This document shows positions 35,689 through 47,183 of a stretch of DNA of 64,000 nucleotides, piece by piece. The DNA lies in the NCBI GenBank assembly GCA_030704615.1, contig CM060731.1:53492221-53556220 (forward strand). The letters run 5' to 3'. The notes under the pieces are model-generated. The model saw only the letters and a program-made list of their open reading frames with translations. It was not told where the DNA came from and searched no databases. This DNA comes from Takakia lepidozioides (lineage: Eukaryota; Streptophyta; Takakiopsida; Takakiales; Takakiaceae). Numbering within the stretch: position 1 is the stretch's first letter; every line of letters begins with the position of its first letter. A program made the position numbers and the translations under genes.

Positions 35689-36464
35689 ATGGGGTCGGGA
35701 AAGACAAAGCGAAAGCGGAACGGCCCGAAAGATGATGATCCTGGTGAGTCCGGTGGGAGCGACGTGTCACCGATTCGGCAATTGGAGGAGGCAATTCATG
35801 TTCTAAGAGCGAGGCCGCTCAAGAACGGAAGGAATTTTGGGAGTCGGAGCATGAGGACTTTCCGGAGGCTCCGTCAGACCAATAGATGCCTCCCATGCCA
35901 GCAGCCTTTTGGGAAGGGTTGTTGGCGCAGTTTGGCGGGACGTTGAAAGACGTGTTGAAGGCGGTTAATGCCACTTCCACTAAAGCAAAGTTTAAGGTGA
36001 AGCCTAAGGAACCCGGCACCTTCGAGGGCGTCTGAAATCGGAAGGCACTCAACACCTGGCTCTTGGAGCTATAGCAGTACTTCCGGGCGACCAAGTTGAG
36101 TGACGAGGATCGGGTGGAAGTGGCTCCCACCTATTTGAGGGGCTATGCTCAACAATGGTGGCAGAAATGCCTTCATGACCAAGGTCTAAACCCAGAAACC
36201 TTGAGTTGGAGTGGGTTCAAGGAACCTATGAAAAGACAGTTTGTGCCCCTCAACATGTCCTGGCTTGCCCGAGACAAGATGAGGAATTTGAAGCAAATGG
36301 ATGACATTCGGGGATATGTTCAAGCTTTCAATGTGTTGTTGCTTGAAGTCGCGGATATGGCAGAACCAGAAATGGTCTTCAACTATGTGGCGGGATTGGC
36401 CCCATGGGCCAGGCGGAAGTTGGAGGAGAAGCAAGACTTGCAAGGTAGGCAACTACTCTTGTGA
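35689..36464 (+). pseudogene. element B gag
   Basis: Starts MGSGKTKRKR at the ATG at 35689. An early frameshift separates the acidic/basic N-terminal part from the capsid-like part (YLRGYAQQWWQK, DIRGYVQAFNVLL, VFNYVAGL). It carries the TGA after FEGV shared with element A and a private TAG a few codons on. The C-terminal zinc-knuckle region is absent; the sequence passes abruptly into the protease region, suggesting an internal deletion. Confidence 0.85.
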
Positions 36465-38708
36465 GTTGTATCAGGAGACTAGCACCTTGCGTAAAGGGAG
36501 TCAGTTAATGTTCGTGAGTGGGATAATTTTCGGAACTAACGTGTCGTTGTTGGTGCACACAGGAGCATTGCACTCCTTCATGACACCGGCAATGGCACGG
36601 AAGCTGAGGCTCCCGACAAGTGATGTGGGGGCCTCTATTGAAGTGCGTTCTGCCAAAAAAGAACCACAATTGGCGACGAGGTTGGCGTTCGATGTTCCTC
36701 TTTAGCTCGGGAGTTGGGAGGGACGTGAGAGCTTCACCATTTGCGAGATCAATGGAGTGGATCTCATTTTGGGGATGACATTTTTGAGCAAATCCAGAGT
36801 GGTCATAGATGGCCGCAAGAGAATAGTCACGCTACAGTGTGGGAATGGTGGCGAAGTGTTACGGGTGTCGGAAACGCCCAATCGAGTGGGAGGGCGAATA
36901 AACCTGCTGTCGGCAAAGGAGTGGGCCATGGATGAGCCACACGAGCCCCAGTTTTTGCTTTACGTAAGATAAGTGGAAGGAGAAGTCGATAGGGAGCTGA
37001 GCCCAAATTGGATCGAGGGGATCTTGGAGAAATACCAGGATGTGATGCCGGAGGACTTACCAAGCGCTTTGCCACCGCGAAGAGGAGTTACAAGATAGAG
37101 GTGATACCAGGATTGGAGCCGCTTGCCAAGGTGCCCTACCGGTTGAGCCACAGAGAGTTGGTCAAGCTGAAGGCCCAGCTCAAGGATCTAATGTCAAAAG
37201 GGTACATCCGGCCGAGTAAGTCACCTTACGGAGCCCCGGTGCTATTCGCAGACAAGAAAGGATGGGACGTTGCGGATGTGTGTCGATTATAGGGCGCTGA
37301 ATAAGGTGACTATAAAAAACCGGTACCCTTTGCCAATGATCGACGACCTCTTCGATCGGTTGGCAGGAGCAAAGTATTTCAGCCGGATCGATTTGCGTTC
37401 AGGTTACGATCAAAGCCGAGTGGCGGAAAGAGATGAGGAGAAGACCGCGTGCATGACAAGATATGGTTCATGTGAGTTCTTGGTGATGCCTTTTGGGCTC
37501 ACCAACGCACCCGCGACCTTTAGCACGCTAATGAACAACCTTTTCCAGGAGTGGTTGGATGATTTTGTGATCGTGTACATCGACGACATCTTGGTGTACT
37601 CGAAAACAAAGGAAGAGCACCTGGAGCACCTGGAGCACCTCAAAAGGGTGTTCCAGAAATTGGGGGAAGGGAAGTTGTATGCCAACGCTTCAAAGTGCGA
37701 ATTCGGGGTCACAAAGGTGGAGTTCCTAGGGCATGTGATTACATCAAAATGGATGACAGAAAGGTGAGGGCGATCTTGGACTGGGAGCCTCCGACTTCGG
37801 TCCCGAGAGTGCGATCCTTCATAAGACTCGCCTCCTATTACCGAAAGTATGTGAATTTTTTTGTCAAGATCGCGGGGCCGCTGTCAGACCTTCTGTGTAA
37901 GTCCAAGGTATGGGTATGGAACATCTTTTATGGCCAAACTTTTGCCGACTTGAAGCAGCGGATGGCAGAAATTCCAGTCCTGAAAATCCCGGAGTTTCAC
38001 CGTCCATTTGAGATTCATACAGATGCGTCAGACTTCGCAATTGGGGGTGTGCTCATATAGGATGGACGTCCAGTGGCTTACAAAAGTAAGAAACTGAATG
38101 AAGTGGAGCGACGGTGGCCTACGCACGAGAAAGAAATGAAGGCAGTGGTGCATTGCCTTGAGCTTTGGCGCCACTATATTGGCTCCAACCTGGTGAAGGT
38201 GTTCACGGATAATATCACGGTGAAGTATTTTGCCATGCAGCCTAAGTTGTCCCCAAAACAACTTAGGTGGCAAGACACTTTGGCAGTGTTCGACGTGGAT
38301 ATCCAGTACAAACCGGGACGGGACAATGTGGTGGCCAATGTTTTAAGTAGAAAGCAGCAGCTCATGTTGGCGTACAAGGGCAAAACGACGCTCCAAAGGA
38401 AGATCCGGAAGGCTTACCGGAATGATGAGTTGGCAAAGTCCGTGATGCAAGACTTGAGGATGGGAGTTAAATCGCAGTTTCACTTGCACAATGGACTGCT
38501 CCGGTACAAGCAAAAATGCCTCTACGTGCCGAAGGGAAGAATCAGATATAGTCTCTTGAGAGAATGCCACGATGGCCCACTTGCGGGCCACGGCGGAGCC
38601 AAGCGCACCGCGGCACTCTTGAAGAAAGAGTACTTCTGGCCCAAACTGAGGGAGGAGGCCGAGGAGTATGTCAAGACATGCACCACATGCCAACAAAACC
38701 GGAGCAAG
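36465..38708 (+). pseudogene. element B pol: protease, reverse transcriptase, RNase H, integrase N-terminus
   Basis: Ty3/Gypsy domain order PR-RT-RH-IN. The protease motif expected as DTGA reads HTGA (about 36556), so the catalytic Asp is lost. RT follows from about 37060: PYRLS, then [28 protein letters not shown] and YIDDILVYS. RNase H starts at HTDASDFAIGG (about 38020). The integrase HHCC finger ends CTTCQQNRSK at 38708, where the CACTA element begins. Several stops and frameshifts (about 36704, 36970, 37100, 37270, 37765, 38060) show an old, inactive copy. Domain order supports Ty3/Gypsy rather than Copia. Confidence 0.92.
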
Positions 38709-41700
38709 CACTAGAAGAAAAACGCGGAATAACCACTGGCCCCCTTAACCACTATTGTCTTTTATCACTCTATAAATCACTCCAAGTAATGGTAACAACT
38801 GGTCAGTGGTTAATTCCGATGAAATGCCACGGTGGCATCATATGGAGTGGTTGGAAGTGGTTTCAACCACTAAGTAATCCACGTGTAATATTTAATTTTA
38901 TATTTATTATTCGACATTTAGTCAAATATTTATATTAATAATGATAATATCCGACATGGACGGGTACAGTGATAAATTATGAGTGGTTAAAGACACCTCA
39001 GTGATGGGAAGTGGTTGAAACCACTTTCTACTCCACGTGTAATAATTTTTTTTTAAAGATTTTTATCATTTCAAAATATATTATTCCACGTGGACGAGGA
39101 TAGTATACGTAGATCTGGAGTGGTTAAAGACCCCCCAGTGATTGGTACCACTTGCACAGTGGTGGAATGTGAATGGTTAAGACCCTTTTGTAACTGGAAC
39201 CACTCTTCAAGTGGGCACTTGTGAGTGGTTACATACACATGAGTGATTGATACTACGTCTGTGTGGGTTGTGAGTGGTTGAAGACACATGAGTGATGGGA
39301 GGTGATTGAAACCACTTGCTACTCCACGTGTAATAATTCAATTTTTATTTAAGATTTATCATTTCAAAATATATTAAATTATGAACTATATTATTCCACG
39401 TGGACGGGGACAGTATACGTAAATCTGGAGTGGTTAAAGACCCCCATTGATTGGTACCACTTTGAGAGTGGTGTAGAATGAGTGGTTACAGACCATTTAG
39501 TAATTGGAACCACTCGGCCAGTGGTTACGCGTTAGTGATTACATACACACCAATGATTGGTATTACTTCTGTGGTGAAAAACTTTAGTGGTTTGTGTGTT
39601 GATGGAAAACCCAAAATCCATCCATCTATCGCTACATTCATCCATCCAGTCATGAGTGAGGGGACTTAGAGTTTTTTTTGTCTTCCCTGCCATTGTGGCA
39701 TCTGTTTGTTTTCTTTGTGTCGAGTTTGATCATGCAAGACAAACATGACAGAGCTATGTTTGTTTTCTTATAGTGTCGAGTCTGATCATGAGAGATGACG
39801 AGCGGAGCTGGTGGGATAGGGACAAACATGGACTCAAGACCTAGAATCGGGGCATGAAGGCGTGCACGATGATGGGACAACCGCGATCGCAAGGTGTGGC
39901 TTTTCTCAATGTACAATGACGAGCGGAGCTGGTGGGATAGGGGGCAGACAGGGACTCAAGCCCTAGAATCGGGGCATGAAGGCATGCACGATGGTGGGAC
40001 AACCGCGATCGCGGGGTTTGATACTCATGGGAGAAGGAACATCATTCTGAATTACAGTAGGAGGTCATGAAAGTGCTTGAGTGCTATGGAAGGGTGTCTC
40101 TGCTGGTGAAGTGTTGCTGGTGTACTGCCTTTAGATGTTGCTCATGCTAGCGGTACAATCATTAAAGTAGGGGATGCCTTGTATGAAGAGATGGTGAAAG
40201 GATTGTTGAACATCTGCTGAACTTAGTTGGAAGGAGAACACAAATGAAGGATAGTGGGGAAGAATGCCAATGACATATGAAGAGGGGCAATGTACCTACT
40301 ATGGGCGGGTAGGCTGTAGCTTTTCTGAAAGAAGATATTAGGTGGCATGCATTTGTTCCCTACTGCTTGTATCAATCAGCTTAGGAATATTCATAGACTG
40401 AGATCTACAATCAGTGGGGCATAAGGGTCTTTCAAATAAAATGCAGTTTTAAGGAGGAGTTAAAAGTGGGGGCTTTGTGATATCATGCCCTCTTCATGCA
40501 AAGGGAAAGAGAAGAGAAATCTGAAATAGAGAAGCTAGGGTTTTGCATTTTCATTTAAGTAGATGTGATTGACGTCAAAACACCGTGCATCAGTGTACAA
40601 TCCATGGGCAGGATATGAAGGGGTAGCAATGTCATGCCAAAGGGGATCTGTTTCTTAGATAGCTGTAGTATTAATAAAGAATGAAAAGGAGAGCTCATGT
40701 GTAGAAACTAGGGCCTTTGCATTCTGGTTTACAGTAGAGTAAGTGGCACACATATTTCTGCATCACTTACCTAGTCCAAGTATGGGCCAGTGGGGTATCT
40801 CTGATATGCTTACACTGTGGATAGGATCTGAATCTGTATAAGGATCAGAATGTACACCCTGTGATTTTCCAATGATGACATCTGTAGGGAAGAAGAACCC
40901 TGGCATATATGACGATCTGTTCACTAAAGAGACCCAATAACAATTTAGATAACCTCAGCCCTATCCATGTCTTCTCTTCCGCTGCGGCATGGATAAGGGT
41001 ATAAAGTCTCTGGTCATAAATAGATTTAGAATGAATTAAGTAGGGTCTGAGTCATTTTAGAAAGAGCAAGTAGGTTGATGTCATAGGGCAGGGCCATGGA
41101 TCACTGCTCAAGAAATAGTTAACTAGTTTACCAGAAGGTTTCATGCCCCTTCTTTTTCACACTACAGTGTGGCTTTTCCTTAATGTAGGATGTGAAGAAG
41201 TTTGTCCATCCTGCAAATGTGGGCTTTTGGCTCCTAAGGTTCTTGGGAGAATCAGCTTGGTCTTAGCAGCCCGCTGATTCAGTTCCTGATTCAACCTATT
41301 TCAGCCTGTTTTGCCCTCTTATCAGACTCGGGCCTGATATGCATATTGAATTCTGTAAGTTAGCTTGTTGGTGCTAGAGAGAGAGTCAGGTTGGTCTTAG
41401 CAGGCCGTGAGGGCACCTTCTTCTTCAACCTATTTCAGACTGTTTTGCCCTCTTTTCAGACTCGGGCCTGATATGCATATTGAAATTTGTAAGTTAGCTC
41501 GTTGGTGCAAGAGAGAGAGTCAGCTTGGTCTTAGCAAGCCGTGCCTTGTTCAAAGCTGGAATTGTACCTAATGTCATTTTGAACACTGCTTGGCAGCTCT
41601 GGAAAAGGGGAAAGAGGTCGACATGCTTGCAAAATGAAGGCCTTGCTTGGTGTCTGCAGAATCCATGACAATGTGGAGATGGCTGAACGTGCGGCATGAA

Positions 41701-42294
41701 GGTACCTTCTTCAACACATTTCACCCTGTTTTTCCCTGTTACCAAAGTAGTCCCTAAATTTTCATGTAGAATTTTGCAAGTTAGCTCATTTGTGATGTGA
41801 GGTTGCATGAGTTTTATACCGATCCTTCACGATGGTGGGACAACCGCAATCACCAGGTGTGGCTTTTCTTAATGTACGATGTGAAGAAGTTCGTCCATCC
41901 TGGAAAGGTGGGCTCTTCGTACCTTTGAGTACCATGATTTGGTATTCTTCCTAATGTTTACAAGGTTATTGGGAGAGTCAGCTTGGAGGTCTTAGATTCC
42001 ATGGAGCTGGCGGGACAACAATATTGGCTGCTGGTGAGGACGTCTGCTCCACCGAGAGTGCTGGTAAGGGTGACAGTAGGGGGTTGGCAGATCAGCATGT
42101 GAAGCCAACTTCCCCACAGAAAGAGGTACGCCCTCAAAGACTTTATCTTGGTTCCTGTCCTTGGGCTTTCTGTTTTTTACTCTGAAAACATTTCATGAAT
42201 GATCTATTTATTGGTGTGTGCCATGAATTCTATGTCTTTTACCACTCAAAATAAGTGGTTAATAGAGTGGTTATTCCGTGTTTTTCTTCTAGTG
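38709..42294. mobile_element. non-autonomous CACTA (En/Spm) element inserted in integrase
   Basis: Tips CACTAGAAGAAAAACRCGG on both ends, inverted and matching for about 29 bp with one mismatch. They are flanked by AAG at 38706-38708 and 42295-42297 (3-bp duplication, typical of CACTA). AGTGGTT / AACCACT words crowd the left about 0.9 kb and recur near the right tip, as expected for transposase-binding subterminal repeats. Inside: a diverged direct repeat around 38980-39130 and 39265-39435; a 120-bp repeat at 39795-39890 and 39918-40013 with a partial copy at 41826; and about 130-bp repeats at 41250-41530. No transposase is visible. Removing 3586 bp plus one AAG restores the integrase frame. 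Confidence 0.93.
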
Positions 42295-42297
42295 AAG

Positions 42298-42960
42298 TAC
42301 AAAAAGCAAGCGGGGCTGTTACAACCCTTGCCGATTCCAGAGGGGTCTTGGGAAAGTGTCTCGATGGATTTCATGACTGTTATGCCGCTGTAAAAAGGAT
42401 TCGATGCAATCATGGTGGTGGTGGATAGGTTCAGTAAAATGGGCCATTTCATTCCCACCAAAGAGACGGCAACGGCGCAGGAGACGCGACGACTTTATTT
42501 CGCCCACGTCTTCAAGCATCATGGATTCCCGAAGGATATCGTCTCCGACTGCGATCCAAAGTTTACAAGTAAATTTTGGAGAGCATTTTGGAAGAAAATG
42601 GGGACGAGGCTCAAGATGAGCACCGCCTTCTGACCTACGACGGACGGCCAAACGGAAAGAGTGAATTCCGCGGTGAAGCAGATCTTGCGGAATTATGTGT
42701 CGGCAGACCAATCAGACTGGGTGGAGCACTTGGATGCGGCAGAGTTTTGATATTATAACACGAAACACTCCGCAACGGGAGTTTCCTCTTTCGTATTGGT
42801 CTATGGAAAAACACCTCTGGTGCCGACAAGTTGGGCCGCCCAGGACGTTGAGGAACTGACAGCAACAGTGGTGCTGGAAGAACGCGAGCATTTGTTGGAG
42901 CTCGCAAAGTACAACATTGCCAAAGCTAGGAAACGGTATGAACGGCAGGCGAATCGAAAG
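42298..42960 (+). pseudogene. element B integrase, catalytic core and C-terminal part
   Basis: Continues the integrase after the CACTA insertion: WESVSMDFM (first catalytic Asp), VVVDRFSKMGHF, then DIVSDCDPKFTS (second Asp region), then DGQTE by frameshift. The reading goes on with SFVLVYGKTPLVP. It carries a TAA near 42392, a TGA near 42633 and another TGA near 42748. No chromodomain is seen before the LTR remnant. Confidence 0.88.
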
Positions 42961-43036
42961 TTTGGGAGTTAGGCGCGCGCATCAAAGTGAGTAACTATGA
43001 CTTGAAGGGGAGCTTACCGAAGTGAGGTGCGCGACA
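42961..43036 (+). mobile_element. 3' LTR remnant of element B (76 bp)
   Basis: Only the last 76 bp of the LTR remain (TTTGGGAGTTAGGCGCGC to CGCGACA), joined directly to the integrase. The 3' end of pol and most of the 3' LTR are deleted. The following CAGGT pairs with CAGAT before 34799. Confidence 0.9.
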
Positions 43037-43572
43037 CAGGTGATAGTCGAGGATGGTGAAATGAGATAGCACGGTAGATGATTGGCAAAGAAATCCTGGA
43101 TTTTAGCCATGAGCATGCACTGAGGGCTGCTGTTGGGGGGACACTTTTCAATGAAACTTAACACATCTTGATTGGTGATCCACAGAGATTCCAAATCATG
43201 CCTATCTTCAGATGTAATGAGGATTGAGGCTGGGGGGCCTATTTTGAAGACAATGGGGGTAACACAAGAGGCTTTGGGAGCCTCGTTGGTGGACAAGGCT
43301 GAGCAGCCTGGCAGCATAAGGTCTTGGAAGGATTGTATGGATTTTAGAACAATGGCCACCATCGGACTGCCTGCAATTGCTGAAGGAGAGAGCTTCATAG
43401 CACGGTCCGCCTCTTGGGAGAAAAGAGCTGAGGGAGGTGGAGGGAGATTGGAGGCCTGCGTTGTGATGAGGGGGGGACACTTGTGGGCGATAGGAGGGGC
43501 AGTCAGTGAGCAGCTAGCCTCTAGATGCACATTTAAGCATTCTTCGCTGATTTTTTGTGACAACCTCGACAT
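43037..43572 (-). pseudogene. LINE B ORF1, N-terminal part
   Basis: Leftward Ser/Pro-rich frame (NLPPPPSALF, KIQDFFANHL) ending at the element B junction and continuing in frame at 34798 after removal of the insert. No zinc knuckle or RRM could be named. The start at 43572 is only the first ATG; the true 5' end of the LINE is not defined. Confidence 0.65.
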
Positions 43573-44039
43573 CCCATACGGTTCATCCTATACCTGCCCT
43601 GTCTCATTCATCATTTTGTGCGTGTTATCGACGCCTTAGCGCCTTAACTTTGTTTCCCCCCTCTCAGCTGTCGGCTGATATTCAGTGACGTTTTGAGCTG
43701 TCTCTTTCACTCCATTTGGAGCTAACTCTGAGCGCTACATTCCCCTAGGCTCTCGTTACGTGGTAGTTAGTGGCATTGTGTTCATCCTGGCTCCAACTCC
43801 ACTTGACATCCCTGTTAATTTCCACAGTAGAGCCAACAGAGAGTCTGCATTGCCAGCTTAAATCTCCCTGTAGAGTCAAGCTGTTTCTTCAATTTCTAGT
43901 CTAGCTCTCAGTTCTCAGTCTAGCTCCCTCAATTCCCTTTCTGCTTTTCTCCTTTCTAGCTGAATACAATTCAGTCGTTAGTACTGTCTTTCTCAGAGTC
44001 CCAGATCCTTCCCCTGCACCTTTCTGTGTGTTGCGTGCC
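43573..44039. other. spacer between two divergent LINE copies
   Basis: CT-rich; probably 5' untranslated region of the rightward LINE C (CAGTCTAGCTCCCTC-type text). Confidence 0.4.
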
Positions 44040-45032
44040 ATGGCTCCGAATACCATGTTCCATTGCTCCAAGTCCTCAGACCGCCCTCGTCGCCATTCGG
44101 GTCAGTCAAGCAGGCACCCACCTAGTGGGTCCCAGCCCAGCTCAAGCCGGGGCTTCTACAGGGCCCACCAAGAAAGATCGGCTAGCACAAGGCAGATTTA
44201 TAGGCCTAAGCAAATCCCGCCACCTTTGACGGATCAGCCCCTGAAAGTCCACATCAGTGAGGCAAAGCCCCCGCCTATCCAGGAGCGGTGCGTCTCCCTT
44301 CCAGTGCCAAAAGAAGAGGAGTTTTTCATTGACCCCCTGGAGGAGCCGCGGGCAATGAGCAATGTCTTTCCCCTTATCAAGATGGATATACAGGACCTGC
44401 ACATCAGAATCCTAGGTATGGAGAACTCTAGTGTTTTGCTACACTTTCCTGGCAGAAAGGTTAAGAGATCTTATGTGAGGGACTCGGCGATCCGCTACCT
44501 CGGGGCCCGGGAGAGCTTAACCATCACTTCTGCATTGCCAAAGGACGAGGATTCTTTTCAGTAATGTTTGAATCAGCTGCAGGGCAGCCAAGGCTCTGCA
44601 ATTCAACCCGCATCAGAAGGGTTTTAACGTAAATACCTTTCCTTGGTCGTCTAAGCTAGGCAACAAAAACGACAAGTTATGGGGGCCTAGAGTCGTTTCT
44701 ATACCATTTATCCCATATTAGTACCTGGCAAATTTGCCAACCATTTTGGAGAGTACTTGGGCTGTCTAGGGGTATTCGACCCCCTCATGAACACAGATGT
44801 CCTCGGGAGAAAGCCATCATGGAAATCGGCCACCATTGCAACAAAAATGAATGAAGATGGCTGCCCCAAAATGGTGTTGATGATGCCTTATGAAGCAGTG
44901 CTGCCTGACTATGTGAGACTGCCAATCGACACCGACGGAAACTACTTCACAATTCCGTTATTGAAGATGCATCTTACTCAACATGCTTTGGCTATGGAAT
45001 GGACACATCAAGGTCAATTGCCCTTTCAGTAA
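44040..45032 (+). pseudogene. LINE C ORF1 (gag-like), broken
   Basis: Rightward frame from the ATG at 44040 (MAPNTMFH), basic/Ser-rich N-terminus, then DIQDLHIRILGMEN and YVRDSAIRYLG. After stops near 44562 and 44720 it continues with KFANHFGEYLGCLGVFDP and LPIDTDGNYFTIPLLKM to a stop at 45032. The style fits a LINE ORF1 nucleic-acid-binding protein; the assignment rests mainly on the LINE endonuclease found downstream on the same strand. Confidence 0.5.
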
Positions 45033-46150
45033 GAGAAAAAAGTCTCCAAATTAGGGCCTACGGCTAACCCACACGCCTCTTCTCACTCTCTCTCCCCCCC
45101 CCCCCCCCCCCCCCACCCTTCCAGCTAAACCCCCCTTCCCCTCACACTCTCTGCTGTCACCAAACCCATCTTTATCTGCTGATCTTCTGCAATTTAGTCC
45201 TGTACACATTGCCAAAAAACAAAAAGACCCCTTGGATTTACCCAAATCATAGAAAACCATACAAACCATGTGTTTAAAGTTTGGACTCCATTCACTCCCA
45301 AGGAGGCCCTTCTCCAGTTGTTGATTAGTTGAGAGAGTCCATACGAGAGAGACGAAGCGACCATTGGGCCTCACTCTCACCGCGAAACGCGGAGCCCCCA
45401 TCATCTACCCTAACCTCAACCCCTTCCTCCTTTTTTACTAAAAGTGTTAAATATATCATATCTATCATCTAAAATTAAATATTTGGATAAATTCCCTCAA
45501 TTTGAGGTACCTATATAGACTTTCATGGAGGAAAAATCTGCCGCTTTTGGTCCACCGTACCCTACAACTGCCCGAATCTATCAAGAACGTGATGTGGCGC
45601 TCCGCGTTTTGTAGTGAGGGAGACTGGGACTTAGCCGTTTTCGTGCATCTAAGTTTCTTCTTGCTCTCTCTCATCCTGCGGTTCTCTTCTTCATCCCCCA
45701 AAACACCCCTATCTCTATTTTTCTTCCCTCTAGACTTCCTCCTAAAGGCTTCTCATTGTTCTTTCTTCATCTCCCCGTGCCCTCCTCATTCTCGGTAGTG
45801 GCTGTCACTCCAGTTACTTCCACTCTATTGATGATTAGCAACTCTGCGTGGTGGTTCTCTCCCACGCTCGTTATTCGATGCGCATTGTGGCACAATTCAT
45901 CTCCCTATTAACTTCACGCCAACATGCATCCCAACCTTCCTCTATCTCTTCTGATACAGGGCACTCTCGCCCTGTGGTGTGAAGTTTAATGCCTTCGGCG
46001 GCAATTCACGCCTCTCTCCCTTATGGCTATGTTCTATGTTCTGAGCCCCATGCTCTTCGCTCTCATTGCCCCATTTGCTCTTCCCTCCTCCTAGTGCTCT
46101 TGCTCTTATCGTGCTTCTTCTCACCCCGTTTGCTATCTTCTCTCTTCTTA
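45033..46150. other. CT-rich spacer with a 21-base C homopolymer
   Basis: C21 at 45094-45114 lies within a CT-rich tract. The rest is T/C-rich with only short open frames. It is not recognisably part of the LINE or the LTR element. Confidence 0.6.
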
Positions 46151-46494
46151 GTGGAAGTGACATTAGCCGCCTTCAATACGTCTTTCAACGTCCCGCCAAA
46201 CTGCGCCAACAACCCTTCCTAAAAGGCTGCTAGCATGGGAGGCATCTGTTGGTCTGTCGGAACTCTCAGGGATTCTTCGGGCTCTAACTCCTCAGATTCC
46301 TCTCGTTCTTGAGTGGCCTCGCTTTCAAAAGCATGCATTGCTTCCTCAAATGGCCGCTTCAGTGACACGTCGCCCCTATCGGGCTCACCAGGATCATCGT
46401 CTTTCGGGCCGTTCCCTTTCGCTTTGGCTTGCCCGACCCCATGATGAGGTCGATCTCAAGGACGATCGCGTACTGAACTCGCTCTGATTCCAAG
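46151..46494 (-). pseudogene. element C gag fragment and decayed PBS
   Basis: Homologous to the first about 300 bp of the gag of elements A and B, leftward, cut at 46150. The PBS at 46481-46492 reads with one mismatch (GCTCTGATTCCA on the plus strand). Confidence 0.8.
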
Positions 46495-47183
46495 TGTCGC
46501 TCACCTCACTTCGGTAAGCTCCCTTCAAGTCATAGTTACTCGCTTTGATGCGCGCGCCTAACTCCCAACCTGGCCGCCGGGCCAACTCGGAGCTTCGGCT
46601 GCTCACCGGGACATAACGGTCCCCCTTTACTCTTCCAAGAAACCCTCCACCAATTTGGGCCTAGTGGAAATTCCATTTGGTAGATGGCAGTCCGGAATAG
46701 CTCCCTACTCCTTGGTCGCTTTCCGGCTCGCTCGCTTACTCACTAGTTTTTGGTCACCAACGGGCTTGCACCGTTCTTGGGGTTACTACTCCCTATATAT
46801 ACTTCTGTGACTGTCCGCGGGGGTTTTACAAACAACCATGCCATTTTATGGCGAACCACCACGAAGACCCTCGATTCCCAGTGATGAGTCGCGGTGAGTC
46901 TTGGCCCACCCACCATGGCCCCATTGGACCGTGATGAGTCCCAAGATTCCCCACGACTCCCACCACAACGTCTCCGCCCCATGGTGAGTCATATGCCACC
47001 CCCACTAAGTCCCACTAAGCTACCACCACCCCTTTGTGGAGCCACCCCACCGCAACCCAGTGTGCGGGGCTCCACCTAGTAAGCGCCTCCGCCTCCTTGA
47101 GTGCCTTGGGCACTCAAGGGTGCTTCAGCCCCCGCATCTATTGTTGCCACTGCCCCCACCACAAGGGCAGCCCCTCTCGTGTC
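46495..47183 (-). mobile_element. LTR of element C, truncated
   Basis: Starts TGTCGCTCACC and follows the family LTR up to CAGCCCCTCTCGTGTC, where about 45 bp of the far end are missing and LINE sequence begins. Confidence 0.85.

Noticed and set aside
41494-41808. Leftward 104-codon frame inside the CACTA element as a transposase
   Set aside because: No transposase motif; it overlaps the 130-bp internal repeats.
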